This document shows positions 43,211-51,209 of a stretch of DNA of 64,000 nt, piece after piece. The stretch's first letter is position 1; each line of letters starts with the position of its first letter. The stretch is from Stutzerimonas stutzeri (lineage in GTDB: Bacteria > Pseudomonadota > Gammaproteobacteria > Pseudomonadales > Pseudomonadaceae). The stretch lies in the NCBI GenBank assembly GCA_002387205.1, contig DGLA01000024.1:108602-172601 (forward strand), in the 5' to 3' direction. The position numbers and the translations under genes are program-made. The notes under the pieces are model-generated. The model was given only the letters and a program-made list of their open reading frames with translations, did no database searches and had not been told where the DNA came from.

Positions 43211-43762
43211 ATGAGCGATAGCCAAGCCATCATCGTGCCGCGCATTTCCACGTTCCCGGGTCATGAAGCCAAGGCGCGGATGATCCTGCGCTGGCTGTCC
43301 GAGCGCCGCATTGTAGAGGCGCTGCCAACTACCTGTGGGCGTGGGGCCGGCGGCATGGGCTATGCCATTGCGGCCGGGGCGCGCAGCGTTGTGCAGCACC
43401 CCGAGCGGCTGCCGTACGGCGAGGCGATCAACGGCATGGAGGTGATCACCAAGCGCTGCATCTATACGCCGACACGGGATTTCGCCGAGGAGGCGGGCTG
43501 CCCCGAGTGCCGCCGCGAAATCGGCGAAGCGCTGTTCGAAAGCCTGGATGAATGGATGCCCCGTCACACCGACAACTTCACATGTCCGCAATGCGGCTTC
43601 GAGGATGACATCAACGGCTTCCTCTTCATTCCAGCCTGTGGATTTTCCAATCTGGGGTTCATCTTCAACGGCTGGGGGGAGGCTGCCTTTCGTCAGTCGT
43701 TTCTTGAAGAGTTCGCAGCACGCCTGGGATTCGGCGTGGCGCTGGTGATCGATCGCCCGTGA
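43211..43762 (+). CDS. uncharacterised zinc-ribbon protein
   Basis: A 183-residue soluble protein starting MSDSQAIIVPRISTFPGHEAKARMILRWLSERRIVEALPTTC. I do not recognise the family with certainty; similar Pseudomonas proteins are known only as conserved hypotheticals. Two CxxC knuckles at Cys97/Cys100 (AGCPEC) and Cys125/Cys128 (FTCPQC) probably hold one zinc ion. The N-terminal half contains a Gly-rich stretch (CGRGAGGMGYAIAAGA), and the C-terminal half is aromatic and acidic. There is no signal peptide or membrane span. Divergent from xseA, upstream of guaB, and flanked by copies of a dispersed repeat. Confidence 0.75.
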   Translation: MSDSQAIIVPRISTFPGHEAKARMILRWLSERRIVEALPTTCGRGAGGMGYAIAAGARSVVQHPERLPYGEAINGMEVITKRCIYTPTRDFAEEAGCPECRREIGEALFESLDEWMPRHTDNFTCPQCGFEDDINGFLFIPACGFSNLGFIFNGWGEAAFRQSFLEEFAARLGFGVALVIDRP

Positions 43763-43823
43763 CCGATCGGTCATTTCGCCAGTGCAACGCTGCAGGCCGA
43801 GCGCGACGGACCGCAGAACTGCA

Positions 43824-43852
43824 TTGAGCGCCGTGGTATGCGTGGGTATAAT
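43824..43852 (+). promoter_or_regulatory. sigma70-type promoter of guaB
   Basis: TTGAGC (43824-43829), 17 nt spacer, then the perfect -10 box TATAAT (43847-43852), giving a transcription start near 43859, about 30 nt before the guaB ATG. Confidence 0.85.
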
Positions 43853-43888
43853 GCCGCGCTTCCTTTTTCCCGCCTGGGAGCCCCCGCC

Positions 43889-45358
43889 ATGCTGCGTATC
43901 AGCCAAGAAGCCCTGACGTTCGATGATGTTCTCCTGATCCCGGGATATTCCGAGGTACTGCCGAAGGATGTCAGCCTCAAGACCCGCCTGACCCGCGAAA
44001 TCGAGCTGAACATTCCCCTTGTTTCGGCGGCAATGGACACCGTCACCGAAGCCCGGCTGGCCATTGCCATGGCGCAGGAAGGCGGCATTGGCATCATTCA
44101 CAAGAACATGAACGTCGAGCAGCAGGCTGCCGAAGTGCGCAAGGTCAAGCGTCACGAAACGGCGATCGTTCACGATCCGGTGACGGTCACGCCTGAGACG
44201 AAGATCAGCGAACTGTTGCGCAAGGCTCGTGAACTGGGTTTCTCCGGCTTCCCAGTTGTTTCCGGCAAGGAGCTGGTCGGCATCGTTACCGGCCGTGACC
44301 TGCGCTTCACGCCGAATGCTGGTGACTCCGTCGCGGCGATCATGACGCCAAAGGAAGAACTGGTAACCGTACAGGAAGGCACTGGCCTCGAAGAAATCAA
44401 AACCAAACTCTACGAGCACCGCATCGAGAAAATGCTGGTGGTCGACAGCAATTTCCATCTTCGCGGCCTGGTCACCTTCCGTGATATTGAGAAGGCCAAG
44501 ACCTACCCGCTGGCTTCCAAGGATGACCAGGGCCGTCTGCGCGTCGGCGCCGCCGTGGGTACCGGCGCCGACACCGCCGAACGTGTAGAAGCCCTGGCAG
44601 CTGCCGGCGTCGATGTGATCGTCGTCGACACCGCACACGGCCATTCTCGCGGTGTGCTCGATCGCGTTCGTTGGGTAAAGGACAACTTCCCGCAGGTGCA
44701 GGTCATTGGCGGCAACATCGCCACTGCCGAAGCCGCGCTGGATCTGGTCAAGGCTGGCGCTGATGCAGTCAAGGTCGGCATCGGCCCGGGCTCGATCTGC
44801 ACCACCCGCATCGTCGCCGGCGTCGGCGTCCCGCAGATCTCCGCCATCGCCAACGTTTCCGCCGCGCTGGAAGGAACCGGCGTGCCGATGATCGCCGACG
44901 GCGGCATCCGCTTCTCCGGTGATCTGTCCAAGGCCATCGTGGCCGGCGCCAACGCCGTGATGATGGGCTCGATGTTTGCCGGTACCGAAGAGGCGCCGGG
45001 CGAGATCGAGCTGTTCCAGGGCCGTTCCTACAAGGCCTACCGCGGCATGGGTTCACTGGGCGCCATGTCGCAGGCGCAGGGTTCATCGGATCGTTACTTT
45101 CAGGACTCCTCCGCTGGCGCCGAAAAGCTGGTGCCGGAAGGCATCGAAGGCCGCGTGCCGTACAAGGGCTCTCTGGCAGCGATCATCCACCAGTTGATGG
45201 GCGGCCTGCGCGCCTCCATGGGTTACACCGGCAGCGCCACCATCGATCACATGCGCACCCATCCGCAGTTCGTGCGCATCACCGGTGCCGGCATGGCGGA
45301 ATCGCATGTGCATGATGTGCAAATCACAAAAGAAGCCCCGAATTATCGGGTTGGCTGA
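43889..45358 (+). CDS. guaB: inosine-5'-monophosphate dehydrogenase
   Basis: Oxidises IMP to XMP with NAD+, the entry to guanine nucleotides. From ATG 43889 (MLRISQEALTFDDVLLIPGYSEVLPKDVSLKT) it has 489 residues with the inserted CBS pair (about 95-200), the catalytic Cys in GIGPGSICTTRIVAGVGVPQ near 304, and the flap region YRGMGSLGAMS. GGGAG (43876-43880) is 8 nt before the ATG; the open frame to 43838 lies inside the promoter. Followed by guaA after a repeat-rich spacer of 112 nt. Confidence 0.97.
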   Translation: MLRISQEALTFDDVLLIPGYSEVLPKDVSLKTRLTREIELNIPLVSAAMDTVTEARLAIAMAQEGGIGIIHKNMNVEQQAAEVRKVKRHETAIVHDPVTVTPETKISELLRKARELGFSGFPVVSGKELVGIVTGRDLRFTPNAGDSVAAIMTPKEELVTVQEGTGLEEIKTKLYEHRIEKMLVVDSNFHLRGLVTFRDIEKAKTYPLASKDDQGRLRVGAAVGTGADTAERVEALAAAGVDVIVVDTAHGHSRGVLDRVRWVKDNFPQVQVIGGNIATAEAALDLVKAGADAVKVGIGPGSICTTRIVAGVGVPQISAIANVSAALEGTGVPMIADGGIRFSGDLSKAIVAGANAVMMGSMFAGTEEAPGEIELFQGRSYKAYRGMGSLGAMSQAQGSSDRYFQDSSAGAEKLVPEGIEGRVPYKGSLAAIIHQLMGGLRASMGYTGSATIDHMRTHPQFVRITGAGMAESHVHDVQITKEAPNYRVG

Positions 45359-45382
45359 CCAAGCTCTTTCGCCGAAGGCTAT

Positions 45383-45444
45383 AGGCTGGAAGGCTGGACG
45401 ATGACGCTTTTTCGTTCAGCCTCCAGCCTCCAGCCTCCAGCCTC
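45383..45444 (+). repeat. 7-mer tandem repeat and inverted repeat between guaB and guaA (includes dispersed repeat copy B)
   Basis: CAGCCTC occurs four times head to tail at 45417-45444. The left side (45383-45397) carries two copies of the complement, GGCTGGA, so the whole can fold into a long imperfect hairpin. Positions 45407-45428, read on the minus strand, are copy B of the dispersed repeat at 43113-43134. Confidence 0.75.
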
Positions 45445-45470
45445 CGGCCAATCTATTCAGGTAAAAGCAA

Positions 45471-47051
45471 ATGGCCTCTCCCGACATTCACGCCCACCGC
45501 ATCCTGATCCTGGATTTCGGCTCGCAGTACACCCAGCTGATCGCCCGTCGCGTTCGTGAAATTGGCGTCTATTGCGAGCTGCATCCGTTCGATATGAGCG
45601 ATGAGGACATCCGTGCCTTTGCGCCACGCGGCATCATTCTCGCCGGCGGTCCGGAGTCGGTGCACGCTGAAGGCAGCCCGCGGGCGCCGCAAGCCGTGTT
45701 CGACCTGGGCGTACCGCTGTTCGGTATCTGCTACGGCATGCAGACGATGTCCGAGCAGCTCGGCGGCAAGGTACAGGGATCGGATGAGCGCGAGTTCGGC
45801 TATGCGCGCGTCGATCTGGTGGGCAAGTCGAAGCTGTTCGACGGGATCGAAGACCACATGGACGACGACGGCGTGTTCGGCCTCGACGTCTGGATGAGTC
45901 ATGGCGACAAGGTGACGACCCTGCCGGAAGGGTTCCATATCCTCGCCAGCACCCCGAGCTGCCCGATCGCCGCCATGGGTGACGATGATCGCCGCTATTA
46001 CGGCGTTCAGTTCCACCCCGAAGTGACCCACACCCGCCAGGGCGGGCGCATCCTGTCGCGTTTCCTACTGGAAATCTGCGGCTGCGAAGCACTGTGGACG
46101 CCGTCCAATATCGTCGAGGATCTGGTCGAGCAGGTCCGCGCACAGGTCGGTTCGGCCAATGTGCTGCTGGGCCTGTCCGGCGGTGTCGACTCCTCGGTGG
46201 TTGCGGCGTTGCTGCACAAGGCCATCGGCGATCAGCTGACTTGTGTCTTCGTCGACAACGGCCTGCTGCGTCTGCATGAAGGCGATCAGGTGATGGCCAT
46301 GTTCGCCGAGAACATGGGCGTCAAGGTGATCCGCGCCGACGCCGAGGCGCAGTTCCTCGAGAATCTCGCCGGTGAAGCGGACCCGGAGAAGAAGCGCAAG
46401 ATTATCGGCCGTACCTTCATCGATGTATTCGATGCACAGGCCAGCAAGCTCGATAACATCCAGTACCTGGCCCAGGGCACCATCTACCCGGACGTCATCG
46501 AGTCCGCCGGTGCCAAGAGCGGCAAGGCCCATGTGATCAAGTCGCACCACAACGTTGGCGGCCTGCCTGAGGAGATGAACCTCAAGTTGGTCGAGCCCCT
46601 GCGTGAGCTGTTCAAGGACGAGGTCCGCAAGATCGGCCTGGAACTGGGTCTGCCGTACGACATGGTCTACCGCCACCCCTTCCCGGGCCCTGGTCTGGGC
46701 GTGCGCATCCTTGGCGAAGTGAAAAAGGAATACGCCGACCTGCTGCGTCGTGCCGACCACATCTTCATCCAGGAGCTGCGCAACTTCGACTGGTACCACA
46801 AGACCAGCCAGGCCTTCGTGGTGTTCCAGCCGGTCAAATCCGTGGGTGTGGTTGGTGATGGTCGCCGCTACGCCTGGGTCGTCGCGCTGCGTGCGGTGGA
46901 AACCATCGACTTCATGACCGCCCGCTGGGCGCACCTGCCATACGAGCTGCTTGAGAAGGTATCCAACCGCATCATCAACGAAATCGAAGGTATCTCCCGC
47001 GTCACGTACGATGTGTCGAGCAAGCCGCCAGCTACGATCGAGTGGGAATGA
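45471..47051 (+). CDS. guaA: GMP synthase (glutamine-hydrolysing)
   Basis: Aminates XMP to GMP using glutamine and ATP, the step after GuaB. The 526-residue protein has an N-terminal class I glutamine amidotransferase with Cys87 (GICYGMQTMSEQL) and the His/Glu pair in YYGVQFHPEVTHT. The ATP pyrophosphatase P-loop LLGLSGGVDSSVVAALLH follows near residues 235-250, and then the dimerisation domain with RHPFPGPGLGVRI. Co-oriented with guaB; a bidirectional terminator follows. Confidence 0.98.
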   Translation: MASPDIHAHRILILDFGSQYTQLIARRVREIGVYCELHPFDMSDEDIRAFAPRGIILAGGPESVHAEGSPRAPQAVFDLGVPLFGICYGMQTMSEQLGGKVQGSDEREFGYARVDLVGKSKLFDGIEDHMDDDGVFGLDVWMSHGDKVTTLPEGFHILASTPSCPIAAMGDDDRRYYGVQFHPEVTHTRQGGRILSRFLLEICGCEALWTPSNIVEDLVEQVRAQVGSANVLLGLSGGVDSSVVAALLHKAIGDQLTCVFVDNGLLRLHEGDQVMAMFAENMGVKVIRADAEAQFLENLAGEADPEKKRKIIGRTFIDVFDAQASKLDNIQYLAQGTIYPDVIESAGAKSGKAHVIKSHHNVGGLPEEMNLKLVEPLRELFKDEVRKIGLELGLPYDMVYRHPFPGPGLGVRILGEVKKEYADLLRRADHIFIQELRNFDWYHKTSQAFVVFQPVKSVGVVGDGRRYAWVVALRAVETIDFMTARWAHLPYELLEKVSNRIINEIEGISRVTYDVSSKPPATIEWE

Positions 47052-47072
47052 TCAGGTCGGAGTGACGCTGAA

Positions 47073-47107
47073 AAAAGAGAAGCCCCGGTTTGCCGCGGCT
47101 TCTGTTT
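47073..47107. terminator. bidirectional terminator between guaA and the DUF1206 gene
   Basis: AGAAGCC (47079-47085) pairs with GGCTTCT (47098-47104), with further inner pairing, an A6 run on the left and GTTT on the right. It lies between convergent genes. Confidence 0.7.
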
Positions 47108-47119
47108 GCGACGAGCCAT

Positions 47120-47953
47120 TCAGTGCATGACGGCTGGCGTATCGATACGGCGCCAGATCGCCTCAGAAAAGCTGTAGATGGCGAAAGCCACCAGTCCGAG
47201 GCCGACCACCGATAGCCAGAATGTTCCGAAAGGCAGGTTAAGCAAGGCATTCAGGGCGTCTTCCAGTCCTGGCGGATCGGTAGGCTCGTAGCGGGTGCCG
47301 CCCGTGAAAAGCATGCCGGCAACGACAAGAAAGGCAACTCCACGAGCAATCAGGCCCGCGCGTGAAACAGGACGAACCCATTTCATGACGTGTTCGGAGG
47401 CGTAGAAATACTTTTCGAACTTGGCTTTCCAGCCCTTGATGATATGGGCGATTCCGACTCCGAGCGGCACCAGCGCGACCAGGTAAATCAGGTAGTTGGA
47501 GTATTTCCAGCCAAGCAGGCTCGACAGGAAGTCGCCGCCACCTGAGCCGCCACCGCTACCCGTACTGCCGATGGAGCTGCCAAGCAATCCCAGGGTGAAC
47601 AGGGCGAGCAGGGTATAGGTCACGGCGCTGCCTACGAGACCTGCGCGGATCAGTAACCCCTTGGCGTCGGTGCCGTGGCCTTCCGGGTCGGTGACTGCCT
47701 GGGTCAAACGCCATGCCACGTAGGCCACGAGGCCGACAACCATGACCCAGAGCAAGGTTTCTCCGAAGGGCTGGCCCAACAATTGTTGTATGGCGCCTTT
47801 GGTGCCGACAGTGTTTCCGCTGCCAATGCCGGCCATAAAAGCGAAGATGCCGACGATCAGGTAGACGACGCCTCGCGCGGCGTAGCCGCTACGCGCTAGC
47901 CAGGTGATGCCTCGACTGACTTCGCCCTTTGCTTGGGCTGCAGTGGGGTGCAT
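47120..47953 (-). CDS. DUF1206 membrane protein
   Basis: A 277-residue inner-membrane protein starting MHPTAAQAKGEVSRGITWLARSGYAARGVVYLIVGIFAF. Three related two-span units recur, each opening with a pattern like ARSGYAARGVVY, IRAGLVGSAVTYTLLA or SRAGLIARGVAFLVVA: the triplicate DUF1206 architecture. A Gly/Ser-rich linker (SSIGSTGSGGGSGGGDFLS) sits near residues 130-150. The function is unknown. GAGGAA upstream of ATG 47953 supports this start over 48124. Divergent from the multicopper oxidase, convergent with guaA. Confidence 0.85.
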   Translation of the reverse strand: MHPTAAQAKGEVSRGITWLARSGYAARGVVYLIVGIFAFMAGIGSGNTVGTKGAIQQLLGQPFGETLLWVMVVGLVAYVAWRLTQAVTDPEGHGTDAKGLLIRAGLVGSAVTYTLLALFTLGLLGSSIGSTGSGGGSGGGDFLSSLLGWKYSNYLIYLVALVPLGVGIAHIIKGWKAKFEKYFYASEHVMKWVRPVSRAGLIARGVAFLVVAGMLFTGGTRYEPTDPPGLEDALNALLNLPFGTFWLSVVGLGLVAFAIYSFSEAIWRRIDTPAVMH

Positions 47954-48153
47954 GGCGCTTCCTCGATATAAATGAGTTCGTCGTAGTAGACGCGCAATCA
48001 GACGCAAGGGTTCGGAAGCGATTGCCAAAGGGCGCCGCAGCATTTTCGTTCCTGGCTGCCAGATGGCGCGTGAAGCTGTAGCATGACGCAAATGCGAGCT
48101 ATTCCAATCAAGCGGTTTGGCCATGAGCTTGTGCAGTTTTCGATGAGATAAAG

Positions 48154-49524
48154 ATGACCTTTACCCGAAGAAAGATGTTGGCAGGGTTGGCTGGGCTCGC
48201 CGCGTTGGGTGTGGTGGGTGGTGGTGCGCGCTATTGGCTGGGTCGCCCTGCCGATCCGACCACGCATGACTACGAGTTGATTGCCGCCCCGGTGGATATC
48301 GAGTTGGTCGCAGGCACCAAAACCCCAGCCTGGTGCTACGGAGGCCAAGCACCTGGGGCCGAACTGCGGGCCCGGCAAGGGGATTGGCTGCGGGTGCGCT
48401 TCATCAATCTCCTGCCTGAGCCCACCACGATTCACTGGCATGGCATCCGTCTGCCGTTGAGCATGGATGGGGTTCCCTACGTCTCGCAGCTGCCCGTGTT
48501 GCCGGGCGAGTCCTTCGATTACTTTTTCCAGGTGCCCGATGCCGGCAGCTTCTGGTACCACCCTCACACGACCAGCGCCAAGCAGCTGGGCCGCGGCTTG
48601 GTGGGCCCGTTGATCGTCGAGGAGCGTGAGCCGAGCGGGTTTCGCCATGAGCGTACGCTGAGCCTGAAGAGCTGGCACGTCGACAAGCAGGGCGCTTTCA
48701 CCGATTTCAGCGTTCCGCGGGAAGCTGCTCGAGGTGGCACGCCGGGCGTGCTGTCGACAGTGAACGGCGAGCACACCCCTACATTGGAATTGCCGGCAGG
48801 GCAGGTCGTACGTTTGCGCATCATCAACCTGACCAATACGCTGACATACCGGTTGAACCTGTCGGAGGGCGAGGCGCGGATCTATGCAATCGATGGCAAC
48901 CCGGTCACGCCGCGCCCGCTTGGCAAGAGCTACTGGTTGGGGCCTGGCATGCGCCTCGATCTTGCTTTGAAGGTTCCGCCGGCGGGCAAGCAACTATCAT
49001 TGCGCAACGGCCCGTTGCGGTTGGCAACGCTCGCGTCGATTGCAACGGCAGAAGTCGAGGGCAACTGGCCGGCGCCTCTGCCAGCCAACCCGATCGCTGA
49101 ACCGGATCTGCAGCGGGCCGAAACCTTGCGGTTCAACTTCGAGTGGGCCGGGACGCTATCCAGCGACGCCGGGCAAGGCAGTGCTTTCACCTTCTGGCAG
49201 ATCAACGGCCAGGCCTGGGATATCAATGACAAGACCTGCGCGGAGCGACCGATTGCGACCTTGAAGAAGGGCGGTCATTACATTTTCGAACTGCGCAACC
49301 TGAGCCAGTACCAACATCCGATCCATTTGCACGGCATGACCTTCAAGGTCATCTCGTCCAACCGCAAACGCATCGACCCCTGGTTTACCGATACCTACCT
49401 GCTCGGCAAGAACGAGACGGCACGTATCGCCTTGGTGGCGGATAATCCCGGTGTGTGGATGTTCCACTGCCATGTCATCGACCACATGGAAACGGGCCTG
49501 ATGGCCGCCATTGAGGTGGTGTGA
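48154..49524 (+). CDS. multicopper oxidase, Tat-exported
   Basis: Laccase/CueO-like periplasmic multicopper oxidase of 456 residues. It begins with a twin-arginine signal (MTFTRRKMLAGLAGLAALGVVGGG). All four copper-binding motifs are visible: HWHG at 94-97, WYHPHT around 135-139, HPIHLHG near 388 and HCHVIDHMETGL near 438-449, the last containing the T1 copper Cys, His and Met. No Met-rich insertion like that of CueO was noticed. Oxidation of Cu(I) or of phenolic or metal substrates is plausible, but the substrate is not known. It precedes tadA by 30 nt on the same strand. Confidence 0.93.
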   Translation: MTFTRRKMLAGLAGLAALGVVGGGARYWLGRPADPTTHDYELIAAPVDIELVAGTKTPAWCYGGQAPGAELRARQGDWLRVRFINLLPEPTTIHWHGIRLPLSMDGVPYVSQLPVLPGESFDYFFQVPDAGSFWYHPHTTSAKQLGRGLVGPLIVEEREPSGFRHERTLSLKSWHVDKQGAFTDFSVPREAARGGTPGVLSTVNGEHTPTLELPAGQVVRLRIINLTNTLTYRLNLSEGEARIYAIDGNPVTPRPLGKSYWLGPGMRLDLALKVPPAGKQLSLRNGPLRLATLASIATAEVEGNWPAPLPANPIAEPDLQRAETLRFNFEWAGTLSSDAGQGSAFTFWQINGQAWDINDKTCAERPIATLKKGGHYIFELRNLSQYQHPIHLHGMTFKVISSNRKRIDPWFTDTYLLGKNETARIALVADNPGVWMFHCHVIDHMETGLMAAIEVV

Positions 49525-49554
49525 TCTGCGCTGCTCTGACTATGGAAACAATGC

Positions 49555-50076
49555 GTGAAAAAACCTCAGATCGTCGACCGCAGCCGTGATTTGCACTTCA
49601 TGCAGATAGCATTGGCACTTGCGGCAGAGGGTGCCGGGCTCGGTGAGGTGCCTGTGGGTGCGGTAGTGGTGCTTAACGGCGAAATTATCGGTCAGGGTTT
49701 CAATTGCCCGATTTCGCGTCACGATCCGAGCGCCCATGCGGAAATGGTGGCGATCCGTGATGCGGCGATGAATATGCAGAACTACCGCCTGCCGGGGAGC
49801 ACGCTCTACGTCACGTTGGAGCCCTGCAGCATGTGCGCCGGGTTGATCGTACATTCACGTATTCAGCGAGTGGTATACGGCGCAACGGAGCCCAAGGCGG
49901 GCGTCGTGGTAAGCCGCGGGCAGTTCTTTGCCCAGGATTTCCTCAATCATCGCGTGCTGATTGAAGGCGGAGTATTGAAGGATGAATGCAGCGAAGTGTT
50001 GAGCGAGTTCTTTCGCCTTCGACGCCTGCAAAGCCGCGAGCAGCGCGACGCCAGACCAGATCCTGCAGAGCATTGA
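49555..50076 (+). CDS. tadA: tRNA-specific adenosine deaminase
   Basis: Deaminates adenosine-34 to inosine in tRNA-Arg(ACG). The 173-residue protein starts at GTG 49555 (MKKPQIVDRSRDLHFMQIALALAAEGAGLGEVPVGAVVV). The zinc/catalytic motif HAE is at 61-63 (SAHAEMVAIRDA), with PCSMCAG at Cys91 and Cys94, and the tRNA-binding GATEPKAGVV follows. The C-terminus carries an Arg-rich tail. Its end lies 23 nt from the convergent ABC ATPase gene. Confidence 0.95.
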   Translation: MKKPQIVDRSRDLHFMQIALALAAEGAGLGEVPVGAVVVLNGEIIGQGFNCPISRHDPSAHAEMVAIRDAAMNMQNYRLPGSTLYVTLEPCSMCAGLIVHSRIQRVVYGATEPKAGVVVSRGQFFAQDFLNHRVLIEGGVLKDECSEVLSEFFRLRRLQSREQRDARPDPAEH

Positions 50077-50099
50077 ATGAATGCGGCTGCACGCCTGTT

Positions 50100-51209
50100 T
50101 CAGATGTTGGCGCTGTATCGGCGCACGCCGGTCTCTGGCAGCTTTTCGTGAGCGGCCACGCTGCCCTGGGCAGGGAAAACCACGAGATGGTCGGCTGCGA
50201 TTGCTATACCGACCTGTTGTCCTGTCGGGTAGTCCGCGTGGCTTGGGAAAATGCCTTCGAGCTGGTTGCCTGTCGACAACTTCAATCGATAGAGCGTCGA
50301 GGCACCGAGGAAGGTTTTACCAACGATCAGGGCCTGCAGATCGCTTTGCGGTGCATAAACAATGTCGTCGGGGCGTAGCAAGACATCCACCGAGCTTCCT
50401 GCTGGCATGGTGTAGGCTCGGTTGCCTTGGATGACGCCTAGTTCCGTCTGGACCCGTTCAGGGTCGATCAGCTGGCCCCGGATGAAATACCCCTGGCCGA
50501 TAAAGCTGGCCACGAAGGGCGTCAGCGGCTCGTGATACAGGTTGTAAGGCGTATCCCACTGCTCCAACCGTCCATCCTTGAACACGCCCACCTGATCGCT
50601 GACGGCGAAGGCTTCTTCCTGATCGTGTGTAACGAGGATTGCGCTGGTGCCTCGCGCCTTGAGTATGTCGCGCACTTCATGGCTCAGGCGCCGGCGTAGC
50701 TCGCCATCCAGGTTGGAAAAGGGCTCGTCGAGCAGCAGCAGTTCCGGCTGAGGGGCCAGCGCGCGGGCGAGGGCGACGCGCTGTTGCTGCCCGCCGCTCA
50801 GTTCATGGGGATAGCGCTTTCTGAGTGGTGACAGATGTACCAGGTCCAGCATCTCGCCGACGATACGTTGGCAGTCAGCCTGCTTGCGAATTCCAAAGGC
50901 AATGTTTTCAGCAACCGTCAAATGAGGAAACAGCGCATAGTCCTGAAAGACCATGCCTATCCGTCGTTTCTCGGGCGCGAGCGTAAAGCCGGCGCGAGAC
51001 AGTACGGTATCGCCCAGTTGAATCTCGCCCTCGTTGACGTGCTCGAAACCGGCTATGGCGCGCAAAGTGGTGGTCTTGCCGCAACCGGAAGGCCCCAGCA
51101 GGCAGCCAATGTCCCCCCGATTCAAGTGCAGGTTGAGGTTCTGCACAATGCTCTGGCCACCGTAGCCGCAATTCAGATTGCGTAGGTGCAGGAGGGCTTC
51201 GTGACTCAT
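50100..51209 (-). CDS. ABC transporter ATPase, FbpC/PotA-like, without neighbouring permease
   Basis: ATP-hydrolysing subunit of an importer, 369 residues. Walker A GPSGCGKTTT is near residues 39-48, Q-loop VFQDYALFPHLTVAENIAFG near 86-105, signature LSGGQQQRVALARALAPQ near 137-154, Walker B LLLLDEPFSNLD near 159-170 and the switch His in LVTHDQEEAF. A C-terminal TOBE-type regulatory domain spans about 240-360. It resembles Fe3+-type (FbpC) transporters, but no permease or binding-protein gene is near. It starts within the argF stop (4 nt overlap, ATGA). Confidence 0.9.
   Translation of the reverse strand: MSHEALLHLRNLNCGYGGQSIVQNLNLHLNRGDIGCLLGPSGCGKTTTLRAIAGFEHVNEGEIQLGDTVLSRAGFTLAPEKRRIGMVFQDYALFPHLTVAENIAFGIRKQADCQRIVGEMLDLVHLSPLRKRYPHELSGGQQQRVALARALAPQPELLLLDEPFSNLDGELRRRLSHEVRDILKARGTSAILVTHDQEEAFAVSDQVGVFKDGRLEQWDTPYNLYHEPLTPFVASFIGQGYFIRGQLIDPERVQTELGVIQGNRAYTMPAGSSVDVLLRPDDIVYAPQSDLQALIVGKTFLGASTLYRLKLSTGNQLEGIFPSHADYPTGQQVGIAIAADHLVVFPAQGSVAAHEKLPETGVRRYSANI

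Noticed and set aside
43205..44644. Minus-strand ORF of 479 codons spanning the zinc-ribbon gene and guaB
   Set aside because: It runs antisense through two good genes and the guaB promoter, with no recognisable domain.
45417..45444. CAGCCTC repeats considered as a CRISPR array
   Set aside because: The units are 7 bp with no spacers and no cas genes are present; it is a simple tandem repeat.
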